NCBI RefSeq assembly: GCF_009908295.1
Contig: NZ_JAAALO010000006.1
Span: 186,001 to 250,000 of the forward strand
DNA: 64,000 nt
Direction: 5' to 3'
Source: Micromonospora rubida
GTDB taxonomy: Bacteria > Actinomycetota > Actinomycetes > Mycobacteriales > Micromonosporaceae
Shown here: piece after piece, positions 1 through 7,906 of the stretch
Position numbering within the stretch: the stretch's first letter is position 1
Layout: each line of letters starts with the position of its first letter
The notes under the pieces: generated by a model
What the model was told of the DNA's origin: nothing
The model's input: the letters and a program-made list of their open reading frames with translations, nothing else
Databases searched by the model: none
Made by a program: the position numbers and the translations under genes

Positions 1-1719
1 GTCGTGCGGGCCGCGCTGCACGATCCGGCCCCGATCCACCACGATCACCTCGTCCGCGGCCTGCGCCGTGGAGAGCCGGTGCGCGATCGCGAGGGTGGTC
101 CGGCCCCGGGTCACCGCGTCCAGGGCGCGCTGCAGGCGGACCTCGGTGGCCGGGTCGACCGCGCTGGTCGCCTCGTCCAGCACCAGCAGGTCCGGGTCGG
201 CGACGTACGCCCGCGCCAGCGCCACGAGCTGCCGCTCACCCACGCTCAACGCCTCGCCGCGCTCGCCGACCGGGGTGTCCAGCCCGGCGGGCAGCCCGTC
301 CAGCCAGTCCGCCAGCCCCAGCTCGGTGAAGGCCGCCGTCAGCTCGCCGTCGGTCAGCTCCGGACGGGCGAACCGGACGTTCTCCCCGACGGTGGCGTCG
401 AAGAGGAAGCCGTCCTGCGGGACCATCACCACCCGCGTGCGCAACGAGGCGAACCGGACCTGTGACAGCGGCACCCCGGACAGCAGCACCTCCCCGCCGG
501 TCGGGTCCATCAGGCGGGTGAGCAGCTTGGCGAAGGTGGTCTTGCCGCTGCCCGTCTCGCCCACCACGGCCACCCGGCTCTTGGCCGGGATCTCCAGGCT
601 GACGTCGTGCAGCACCGGCGGGCCACCCGGGTAGGCGAAACCCACCCCGGCGAAGCGGATGTCCAGCGGGCCGGACGGCAGCTCCCGCCCCCGCTCGGCC
701 GGATCGGCCACGTCCGGAACGGCGTCCAGCACGTCGAGCACCCGCCGCCAGCCGGCGATCGCGTTCTGCGCCTCGTTGAGCACCTCGGTGGCGATCTGCA
801 CCGGCTGGATGAACAACGTCACCAGGAACAGGAACGCGGTGAGCTGGCCGACCGACAGGGTGCCGTCCACCCCGAGGGTGACCCCGAGGACGACGACGCC
901 GGCCAGCGCCAGCCCGGCCGCCAGCTCTCCCACCGAGCTGCCCAGGATGCTGATCCGGATCGCCCGCTGCTGGGCCTGCCGCTGCCCCTCGATCGCCACG
1001 TCCAGCCGGCGGGCCGTCCGCCCCGCGATCCCGTACGCCCGGATGACCGGCGCCCCCACCACGCTCTCGGCGATCGTCCCGAGCAGCGTCCCCATCCGCT
1101 GCCGGACCACCCCGTACGCCCCGGCGAGGCGGCGCTGGAGCAGCCGGATCACCAGCACCGCCGGCGCGAACGCGGCGAGCACCACCAGGGTGAGCTGCCA
1201 CGAGTACGCCAGCATCACCACCGTGGTCACCGCGAGCTGACCGAGGTTGACGATCAGGATCACCCCGCCCCACTGGAGGAACTGGGTGATCTGGTCGACG
1301 TCGCTGGTCACCCGGGAGACCAGGGAGCCGCGCCGCTCGGACTGCTGGTGCAGCATCGACAGGTCGTGCACGTGCCGGAACGCCCGGGTGCGCACGTTGG
1401 CCAGGGCGGTCTCGCTGACCGTGAACAGCCGCCGCATCATCAGGTACCCGCAGGTGGTGGTCACCACCAGCACGGCGACGGCGACGGCGACCACCGTCCA
1501 CACCACGTCCAGGTCGAGCCCACCGACGATGCCCTTGTCGATGCCCTGCTGCACGGCCACCGGCACGGCCACCCGGCCGACCATGTAGATCAACGCCAGG
1601 GCGAGCGTGCCGGCCAGGCCGGCGCGCAGCTCCGGGGAGAGGGCCAGCCCCCGCCGCAGGGTCTGCCAGGTGCTCTCGGCCGGCTCCGTCGCCTGCCGCT
1701 CCGCCTCCTCCACGCTCAC
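1..1719 (-). CDS. ABC exporter half-transporter A (partial, C-terminal end beyond window)
   Basis: Type I ABC exporter subunit with an N-terminal transmembrane domain fused to an ATPase domain. Reading the minus strand I see Walker A GETGSGKTT near residue 385, the signature loop LSVGERQL, Walker B LLVLDEATSAVD with the catalytic Glu, and the switch His in IAHRLST. The signature is degenerate (LSVGE, not LSGGQ). The GTG start at 1719 follows GGAGGGTGGGACC. The window ends about at ADEVIVVDRGRIVQRG, so only a few tens of C-terminal residues are missing. It lies 52 bp downstream of a second half-transporter, and the two very likely form a heterodimer. The substrate cannot be told from sequence; drug, lipid or peptide are all possible. 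Confidence 0.9.
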   Translation of the reverse strand, partial: MSVEEAERQATEPAESTWQTLRRGLALSPELRAGLAGTLALALIYMVGRVAVPVAVQQGIDKGIVGGLDLDVVWTVVAVAVAVLVVTTTCGYLMMRRLFTVSETALANVRTRAFRHVHDLSMLHQQSERRGSLVSRVTSDVDQITQFLQWGGVILIVNLGQLAVTTVVMLAYSWQLTLVVLAAFAPAVLVIRLLQRRLAGAYGVVRQRMGTLLGTIAESVVGAPVIRAYGIAGRTARRLDVAIEGQRQAQQRAIRISILGSSVGELAAGLALAGVVVLGVTLGVDGTLSVGQLTAFLFLVTLFIQPVQIATEVLNEAQNAIAGWRRVLDVLDAVPDVADPAERGRELPSGPLDIRFAGVGFAYPGGPPVLHDVSLEIPAKSRVAVVGETGSGKTTFAKLLTRLMDPTGGEVLLSGVPLSQVRFASLRTRVVMVPQDGFLFDATVGENVRFARPELTDGELTAAFTELGLADWLDGLPAGLDTPVGERGEALSVGERQLVALARAYVADPDLLVLDEATSAVDPATEVRLQRALDAVTRGRTTLAIAHRLSTAQAADEVIVVDRGRIVQRGPHD

Positions 1720-1771
1720 CGGTCCCACCCTCCGTTCACGACTGCGGGGCTCGCAGGCTCACTCCTCGCGC

Positions 1772-3670
1772 TCACCGGTCCACCTCGATCTCCAGGCCCG
1801 AGGCCAACGGCGTGGCCTCGTCGGGCGTGCGCTGCTGCTTGGGGTCGGTCTCGGCCTGCTCGTAGGCGGTGACCAGGTCGGCATAGCCGGCAACGGTGGC
1901 GAGCAGCTCGGTGTGGGTGCCCCGGGCGAGCACCCGGCCGTGCTCCAGGTAGATCACCTCGTCGGCGAGCGCGATGGTGGCCCGCCGGTACGCCACCACC
2001 AGGATCGAGGCGGCCGGCCCCCCGGCGGTCGGGGCGCGCAGCCCGGCCAGGATGGCCGCCTCCACCCGGGGGTCCACCGCGCTGGTGGCATCGTCGAGGA
2101 CCAGCAGCCGGGGTCGCCCGGCCAGCGCCCGGGCCAGGGTGAGCCGCTGCCGCTGCCCGCCGGAGAGCGAGGTGCCCCGCTCGCCGACCATCGTGTCCAG
2201 CCCGTCGGGCAGCGCGGCGACGAAGCCGTCCGCCTCGGCCAGCCGCAGCGCCACCCAGACGTCCTCGTCGGCGATGCCGGGCCGGTCCAGGGTGACGTTG
2301 GCCCGGACCGTGTCGTCGAAGACGAACGGCACCTGGGCCACCAGCGCGGCGGCGCCCGCCAGCGACCCGGCGGTGAGCCGGCGGACGTCCACCCCGTCGA
2401 GGCGGACCACGCCCGTGTGCGGGTCGACCAGCCGCACCGCCAGCGCGGCGATCGTCGACTTCCCGGAGCCGGTCGGCCCGACCAGGGCCACGGTCTTCCC
2501 GGCCGGCACGGTGAAGGAGACCTCGCCGAGCACCTCGACGCCGGGCAGGTGCGCCTCGGCCGGCTCGTACGCGAAGCCGACGTCGGCGAAGGTCAGGGTG
2601 GCCGGGGCGGGATCGGCCGGGTCGAGCGCGACGTCCCCGTACCGCATCTCGCCGGTGGCGTCGAGCACCCGGCGCACCCGGTCCCAGCCGGCGACGCTGC
2701 GCGGCAGCTCGGCCAGGACCCAGCCGATGGCCCGCACCGGGAACGCCAGGACGGTGAACAGGAAGGCCACGCTGACCAGCTCGGTGACCGTGATGGCGCC
2801 CTGCCGGAGCCGGAACGCGCCGACCACGAGCACGGCGAGGGTGCCGAGACTGGGCAGGGTCTCCAGCATCGGGTCGAACACGCCGCGCAGCCGGCCGACG
2901 GCGATCAGCGCGTCGCGCAGCTCGCCGGCCCGGGCGGAGAACCGGGCGGTCTCCTGGGCCTCGCGGCCCATCGTCTTGACCACCAGGGCGCCGTCGAAGC
3001 TCTCGTGGGCGATGCCGCTGACCTCGGCGCGCAGCCGCTGGGCGCGGGCCTGGCGGGGGGCCATCCAGCGGGAGTAGAGCACGTTGAGGGCGAACAGCGC
3101 CGGGAACACGGCCAGCCCGACCAGGGCCAGCGCCCAGTCGGTGGCGAAGAGCGAGGCGACCGCGCCGACGAGCATCACCAGCGTGCCCACCGCGAACGGC
3201 AGCGGGGCGATCGGGTACCAGGCCGCCTCGACGTCGGAGTTGGCGTTGGACAGCAGGGTGCCGGTGGCGTTGCGCTGGTGCCAGGACAGCGGCAGGTCCA
3301 GGTAGCGGCGGGTGACCCGGCGACGGTACGCGGCCTGGAGCCGGAACTGCATGTAGCCGGCGCCGAGCCGGCGGCCGAAGATGCCGACCACCCGCAGCAC
3401 GCTGATGCCGAACAGGGCCCCGGCGGCGAGGGCGACGGCCGCCACGCCCACCGACCCGCGCTCGACCGCCGGCACCACCACGTCGCCGACCACCGCGCCG
3501 ACAATGTACGCGCTGGCGATGACCAGCCCGCCGAACAGCACGCTGCCGGTCACCGCGACCGCGAAGATCCGGGGCTGTTCCCGGATCGCCCGGCCGAGCA
3601 CGGACAGCCCTCTGCCGAGCACATCCCGACTTGTCCTGCTGGTCACGCTCTCCCCCGCCGTAAGCCGCAA
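1772..3670 (-). CDS. ABC exporter half-transporter B (degenerate ATPase site)
   Basis: A 632-residue type I ABC exporter subunit: about six membrane helices in residues 30-330, then an ATPase domain. Walker A GPTGSGKST is near residue 400 and the signature LSGGQRQRLTLARALA is canonical. Walker B reads LLVLDDATSAVD, with Asp in place of the catalytic Glu, and the switch position reads VVAYRRATIA, with Tyr in place of His. This complements subunit A, which has intact Walker B and His but a degenerate signature, so the dimer should have one active and one degenerate ATP site. The first possible start is a TTG at 3670 after GAGGGGGGATAA. A GTG at 3646 after GGGGGAG is the alternative. Confidence 0.93.
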   Translation of the reverse strand: MRLTAGESVTSRTSRDVLGRGLSVLGRAIREQPRIFAVAVTGSVLFGGLVIASAYIVGAVVGDVVVPAVERGSVGVAAVALAAGALFGISVLRVVGIFGRRLGAGYMQFRLQAAYRRRVTRRYLDLPLSWHQRNATGTLLSNANSDVEAAWYPIAPLPFAVGTLVMLVGAVASLFATDWALALVGLAVFPALFALNVLYSRWMAPRQARAQRLRAEVSGIAHESFDGALVVKTMGREAQETARFSARAGELRDALIAVGRLRGVFDPMLETLPSLGTLAVLVVGAFRLRQGAITVTELVSVAFLFTVLAFPVRAIGWVLAELPRSVAGWDRVRRVLDATGEMRYGDVALDPADPAPATLTFADVGFAYEPAEAHLPGVEVLGEVSFTVPAGKTVALVGPTGSGKSTIAALAVRLVDPHTGVVRLDGVDVRRLTAGSLAGAAALVAQVPFVFDDTVRANVTLDRPGIADEDVWVALRLAEADGFVAALPDGLDTMVGERGTSLSGGQRQRLTLARALAGRPRLLVLDDATSAVDPRVEAAILAGLRAPTAGGPAASILVVAYRRATIALADEVIYLEHGRVLARGTHTELLATVAGYADLVTAYEQAETDPKQQRTPDEATPLASGLEIEVDR

Positions 3671-3783
3671 TTATCCCCCCTCATCCTTACCGGTCCGGTC
3701 CACCGCACCGTCCCGCATCGGTATGTCGGTGATCACGTCCCGACCGTCGACGCCGCCGCCGCGCCGACTTCGCCGGCCCGGCC

Positions 3784-3789
3784 TACGAT
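3784..3789 (+). promoter_or_regulatory. -10 element (TACGAT) of leaderless promoter
   Basis: TACGAT ends 6 nt before the ATG at 3796, the spacing expected if transcription begins at the start codon. No Shine-Dalgarno sequence is visible. The -35 is not recognisable. Confidence 0.5.
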
Positions 3790-3795
3790 CGAGCG

Positions 3796-4425
3796 ATGAC
3801 GCGGTACGCCCGGTCGGAGCGCGACGCGCTCGCCGACCTCATGCTGAGCCTGGGTCCGGACGCACCGACGATCAACGAGGGCTGGTCGGTCCGCGACCTC
3901 GCCGCCCACCTGGTCGTCCGGGAACGCCGGCCGGACGCCGCCGGCGGGATCATGCTGCCGCCGCTGCGCAGGTACGCCGAGGGGGTGCGGGCCCGGATCG
4001 CGGCCCGGCCGTTCGCCGAGCTGGTCGATCAGGTCCGCCGCCCGCCGGTGTGGAGCCCGGTGAGCAACCCGCTCACCGACGAGCTGGTCAACACCATGGA
4101 GTTCTTCATCCACCACGAGGACGTCCGCCGGGCCCGGCCCGGGTGGCAGCCGAGGGACCTGCCGGCCGGGCTGCACGCCGTGCTGTGGCGCCGGGCCACG
4201 CTGCTGGGCCGGCTGGCGCTGCGCCGCTTCCCGGCCGACCTGCTGGTGCAGGCGCCCGGGCACGGCGAGCAGTCGGCGGGGCGGGGCGGGCAGCGGGCCC
4301 GGCTCGTCGGCCCGCCGGGCGAGCTGGTGCTGTTCCTCAGCGGCCGGCAGCGGGTGGCCCGGGTGCAGGTGGACGGGCCCGCGGAGCTGGCCGAGCGGCT
4401 GAGGTCCGCCAAGCTGGGCATCTGA
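3796..4425 (+). CDS. TIGR03085-like DinB/maleylpyruvate-isomerase-N superfamily protein
   Basis: A 209-residue protein with the actinobacterial architecture of the mycothiol-dependent maleylpyruvate isomerase N-terminal superfamily: an N-terminal helix bundle containing WSVRDLAAHLVVRERRPDA, a central EFFIHHEDVRRA, and a C-terminal domain ending in a ligand-binding-like fold. The histidines AAHL (about residue 36) and FIHHEDV (about residue 105) are the expected metal-binding positions of the family. The reaction is unknown; members are usually annotated only as metal-binding. It stands alone, divergent from the ABC exporter genes, with its own promoter. Confidence 0.8.
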   Translation: MTRYARSERDALADLMLSLGPDAPTINEGWSVRDLAAHLVVRERRPDAAGGIMLPPLRRYAEGVRARIAARPFAELVDQVRRPPVWSPVSNPLTDELVNTMEFFIHHEDVRRARPGWQPRDLPAGLHAVLWRRATLLGRLALRRFPADLLVQAPGHGEQSAGRGGQRARLVGPPGELVLFLSGRQRVARVQVDGPAELAERLRSAKLGI

Positions 4426-4567
4426 TCTGCGTTCACACCCGGCGGCGCAGCCGGTGCCCTCTGGGAGTCATCAGGGCTAGCCGACGCGCGGTACAGGCAA
4501 TACCCTTCGGTAACCGCAGAACGACGTGACCCCCATCACGCCTCCAGCCCCGAAGGCGGCTACAGCG

Positions 4568-6394
4568 ATGACTCTCGATGTACCGTACCGTTCCATCCCC
4601 GACATGTTCCTCAAGCGCGTCGCGGCGTCCCCCGAGCGGCACGCCTTCGCCCACCCCGCCCCCGACGACTCCGGGCCGATCTGGCTGACCTGGGAGCAGG
4701 TCGGCCACCGGGCCAAGGCGGTCGCGGCCGGGCTGCACGGGCTCGGTGTCGGCCAGGAGGACCCGGTGGCGATCCTGGCGAACACCCGGCTCGACTGGGT
4801 CATCGCCGACTTCGGCATCATGTGCGCCGGTGGCGCCACCACCACCGTGTACCCGACCACCGAGCCCGAGGAGGCGGCGTACATCATCGCCGACTCCGGC
4901 TCCCGGGTGCTGTTCGCCGAGAACCCGGCCCAGGCCGCGAAGCTCGCCGGCGCGGAGCTGCCGGCGCTGACCCACGTGGTGCTCTTCGACGGCGCGGCCG
5001 ATCCCGCCGCCGCCGTGCCCCAGCTCACCCTGGCCGAGCTGGAGGAGCAGGGCACCCGGGCGCTCGCCGCCGAGCCTGGGCTGATCGAGCGGCTGGTGGC
5101 CGGGATCGGGCCGGAGCACCTGGCCACCCTGATCTACACCTCGGGCACCACCGGGCGGCCCAAGGGCGTCGAACTGCTGCACGGCGGCTGGTGCTGGGAG
5201 GGGGTGGCGCAGGACGCTGTCGGGCTGCTGCGCGACGACGACCTGCAATACCTGTGGCTCCCGCTGTCCCACTCGTTCGGCAAGACCCTGCTCTGCGGGT
5301 CCACCCACGTCGGCCTGCCGACCTACGTCGACGGCCGGGTGGAGAAGCTGGTCGACCTGCTCGGGGTCATCCGGCCGACGCTGATGTGCGGGGCGCCCCG
5401 GGTGTTCGAGAAGATCTACAACAAGGTGGTCACCACCGCCCGGGACGGCGGCGGCGCCAAGGCGAAGATCTTCGCCTGGGGGGTCGGGGTCGGCCAGGCG
5501 AAGGTGGCCATCGAGCAGGCCGGCCGGCCGGTGCCGGCCGGGCTGAGGCTGAAGTACGCGCTGGCCGAGAAGCTGGTGTTCAGCAAGCTTCAGGCCCGCC
5601 TCGGCGGGCGGATCCGGGTGCTGGTCTCCGGCGCCGCGCCGCTGAGCAAGGAGATCGCCAGCTTCTTCGCCGCCGCCAACCTGCCCATCTCGGAGGGGTA
5701 CGGCCTCACCGAGACCAGCGCCGGCAACTTCGTCAACCCGCCGGACGGGCTGCGGATCGGCACCGTGGGCCGGGCGATGGGCGACCTGGAGTGCCGGATC
5801 GACACCGACGGGGAGATCCTGGTCCGGGGCCGCCCGGTGATGCGCGGCTACCACAACCTGCCCGACGAGACCGCCGCCGCGTTCACCGACGACGGGTTCT
5901 TCCGCACCGGGGACATCGGCAGCCTCGACGAGGACGGCTACCTGCGCATCACCGACCGGAAGAAGGACCTGGTCAAGACCTCCGGCGGGAAGTACATCGC
6001 GCCGTCGCACATCGAGGGCATGTTCAAGGCGCTCTGCCCGTACACCTCGCAGGCGATCGTGATCGGCCAGGCCCGCAACTTCTGCACCATGCTGGTCAGC
6101 CTCGACCCGGACGCGATCACCGGCTGGGCGGCCGGCGGTCCCCTGGAGGGCCGCGGGTACGCCGAGATCGTCGCCTCCGACGAGGCCCGGCTCATGGTCG
6201 AGGAGTACGTCGCCCAGCTCAACGCCAAGCTGAACCGCTGGGAGACGATCAAGAAGGTCGCCGTCCTCCCCCGGGACCTGACCATCGAGCACGGCGAGAT
6301 GACCCCGTCCCTGAAGATCAAGCGTCGGGGCGTGGAGGGCAACTTCGCGGCCGAGATCGAGAAGATGTACGCCGGCACGCTCGCCGAGCTCTGA
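4568..6394 (+). CDS. Long-chain acyl-CoA synthetase / AMP-forming ligase
   Basis: A 608-residue AMP-forming acyl-CoA synthetase (FadD15/FAA1-like), which activates fatty acids to acyl-CoA through an acyl-adenylate. It shows the phosphate-binding loop YTSGTTGRPKG near residue 190, the adenine motif YGLTETSAGN, and the hinge/ribose motif GDIGSLDEDGYLRITDRKKD followed by KTSGGKYIAP. Length is normal for the family. The ATG at 4568 is preceded by GAAGGCGG at good spacing. An in-frame GTG at 4526 would add 14 residues but has no ribosome binding site. A possible -10 (TACCCT) lies at 4501. It is monocistronic and ends at a hairpin facing the convergent ltrA-like gene. Confidence 0.92.
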   Translation: MTLDVPYRSIPDMFLKRVAASPERHAFAHPAPDDSGPIWLTWEQVGHRAKAVAAGLHGLGVGQEDPVAILANTRLDWVIADFGIMCAGGATTTVYPTTEPEEAAYIIADSGSRVLFAENPAQAAKLAGAELPALTHVVLFDGAADPAAAVPQLTLAELEEQGTRALAAEPGLIERLVAGIGPEHLATLIYTSGTTGRPKGVELLHGGWCWEGVAQDAVGLLRDDDLQYLWLPLSHSFGKTLLCGSTHVGLPTYVDGRVEKLVDLLGVIRPTLMCGAPRVFEKIYNKVVTTARDGGGAKAKIFAWGVGVGQAKVAIEQAGRPVPAGLRLKYALAEKLVFSKLQARLGGRIRVLVSGAAPLSKEIASFFAAANLPISEGYGLTETSAGNFVNPPDGLRIGTVGRAMGDLECRIDTDGEILVRGRPVMRGYHNLPDETAAAFTDDGFFRTGDIGSLDEDGYLRITDRKKDLVKTSGGKYIAPSHIEGMFKALCPYTSQAIVIGQARNFCTMLVSLDPDAITGWAAGGPLEGRGYAEIVASDEARLMVEEYVAQLNAKLNRWETIKKVAVLPRDLTIEHGEMTPSLKIKRRGVEGNFAAEIEKMYAGTLAEL

Positions 6395-6407
6395 CCGCGG
6401 TCCCGCC

Positions 6408-6443
6408 GGCGGCCGTGTCCCCCCGTCCCGGGGCACGGCCGCC
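6408..6443. terminator. Hairpin between convergent acyl-CoA synthetase and ltrA genes
   Basis: Inverted repeat with arms GGCGGCCGTG (6408-6417) and CACGGCCGCC (6434-6443), enclosing a second small C4/G4 pairing. It has no U-tract on either strand but sits exactly between two convergent 3' ends, so it probably terminates both. Confidence 0.6.
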
Positions 6444-6452
6444 GCCGTCATC

Positions 6453-7769
6453 TCACAGGTGCTCGCCCCGCCACCGACTCTCCTCGATCTCGGCCGCCCG
6501 CTGCTCCTCCAGCGCGAGCTGCCGGACCCGATTCCGGCGGCGCCGCCCGCCCAGCGCCTCCCCGGTGGTGAGCGTGACGCAGACCAGGCCCAGCACCACC
6601 AGCGCCTTCAGCTCCGGCAACCGGGCGGCCGGCGGGGCCAACAGGGCCAGCAGCACCACCTCGACCAGCAGCGGCCAGCGGAGCACCCGCAGCGCCACCA
6701 TCCCGCACGCGACGAGGCTGAGCAGGTAGAGGGCGACCCCGCCGTAGAGGACGAGGGCCCAGAACGCACCCAGCGGATCCCCCCAGGGCGGGGTCTCGGG
6801 GTCCGCCGCCTCGGCGAGCACGTCCTTGATCCCGAGGGCGAAGAAGATCACCCCGGCGATGATCGGCAGGTGCAGGTAGGTGTACGCGTCGCGGGCCAGC
6901 CGGGCCCGGGCCGCCGGGTCGCGGGCCCGGTGCAGCGCCTGCTCGACGGCGAGGGCCAGGGTGTCGAAGTACGCCCACCACAGCGCCGACGCCACCGCGA
7001 TGCCGGTCACGGCGGCGACCACCGCCGGCCAGGTCAGCGGCAGCCCGTTGACGAACTTTGAGCCGATCCCCAGCGCGAGGACCGACTCGCCGAGCGCGAT
7101 CAGGACCATGAGGGCGTGCCGCTCCGCCCAGTGCCCGGCGGACACCACCGCCCAGTACGTGCCGCCGAGCGCCACCCCCGCGCCGTACTCGACGAGGAGC
7201 GCGACGGTCCACAGCACCAGTTGCACGGTCGCGCCGTGCTCGACGGTCCGCCGCACGAAGGCGGAGCCGACGAGCAGGGCGGTCGCGACCAGCGGCAGCA
7301 GGACGAGCAGCCGCCACCGCCGCAGCCGGTCCCGGTCCCCCCGGGCCATCCAGCCGAAGACGGCGAGCTGCGACGCGCGGACGAGGAAGTAGCAGACGGC
7401 GAAGAGCAGCGGGCCGTTCAGCCCACCCGGCTGATTCACGAACGCCCCCGGCAGGCTCAGCACGAGCAGGAAGGTGGCGGCGACGGTGACGAACCCGACC
7501 AGCGGCAGGACGCCCTGGTCGGCGCGGGTGTAGTTGGCCAGCCCGGCGAACCCGCTCCAGCACCACCAGAGCAGCCCCAGCACCAGCAGGCAGCGGTACA
7601 GGTTGGTGGCGGAGGGTGGGTTCGAGGCCAGCGCGGTCACGTTGAGGAAGGCGAAGACGAAGACGAGGTCGTAGAAGAGTTCCAGCCGGGTGGTCCGGGA
7701 GCCGGGCGCACCGGGGCGGATCCACGGCGACCAGCCCTCGTTGCCCACTCCGGCAGTCTGCCAAGGCAC
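6453..7769 (-). CDS. ltrA: Low-temperature-requirement-A (LtrA) family membrane protein
   Basis: About 438 residues with some ten to twelve hydrophobic helices. The N-terminal motif TRLELFYDLVFVFAF is diagnostic of the LtrA family, followed by WWCWSGFAGLANYTRAD and a later HYLHLPII-like segment (AYTYLHLPIIAGVIFFALG). Function in bacteria is poorly defined; Listeria ltrA was linked to growth at low temperature. The protein ends in a charged cytoplasmic tail (RRRRNRVRQLALEEQRAAEIEE). I chose GTG 7769, after a GGGGCGGGGCC stretch; GTG 7748 is an alternative. The longer open frame upstream runs through the minus-strand neighbour and is not coding. The gene lies downstream of a 27-bp tandem repeat. 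Confidence 0.85.
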   Translation of the reverse strand: MPWQTAGVGNEGWSPWIRPGAPGSRTTRLELFYDLVFVFAFLNVTALASNPPSATNLYRCLLVLGLLWWCWSGFAGLANYTRADQGVLPLVGFVTVAATFLLVLSLPGAFVNQPGGLNGPLLFAVCYFLVRASQLAVFGWMARGDRDRLRRWRLLVLLPLVATALLVGSAFVRRTVEHGATVQLVLWTVALLVEYGAGVALGGTYWAVVSAGHWAERHALMVLIALGESVLALGIGSKFVNGLPLTWPAVVAAVTGIAVASALWWAYFDTLALAVEQALHRARDPAARARLARDAYTYLHLPIIAGVIFFALGIKDVLAEAADPETPPWGDPLGAFWALVLYGGVALYLLSLVACGMVALRVLRWPLLVEVVLLALLAPPAARLPELKALVVLGLVCVTLTTGEALGGRRRRNRVRQLALEEQRAAEIEESRWRGEHL

Positions 7770-7808
7770 GGCCCCGCCCCGCCCCGCGATCACCGACATC
7801 GCCGCGTC

Positions 7809-7889
7809 GGGCCCGGCCCGGCCGGGGCGACGTTTGGGCCCGGCCCGGCCGGGGCGACGTTTGGGCCCGGCCCGGCCGGGGCGACGTTT
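7809..7889. repeat. Three 27-bp tandem repeats
   Basis: Three identical 27-bp units begin at 7809, 7836 and 7863. Each contains the palindromic core CCGGCCGGGGCG followed by ACGTTT. They lie between the 3' end of the mocR gene and the start of the ltrA-like gene, so they fall in the 5' region of ltrA. A similar core occurs in the tandem repeat at 55695. Confidence 0.9.
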
Positions 7890-7906
7890 GGGCGGCGGCG
7901 CGCCGC

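Noticed and set aside
1607..3799. Long plus-strand open frame opposite the ABC exporter
   Set aside because: It runs antisense to a clear ABC transporter gene, is rich in low-complexity Gly/Arg/His and has no family motif. High GC produces many such frames.
7809..7889. CRISPR array
   Set aside because: Units are adjacent with no unique spacers and no cas gene is present; this is a simple tandem repeat.
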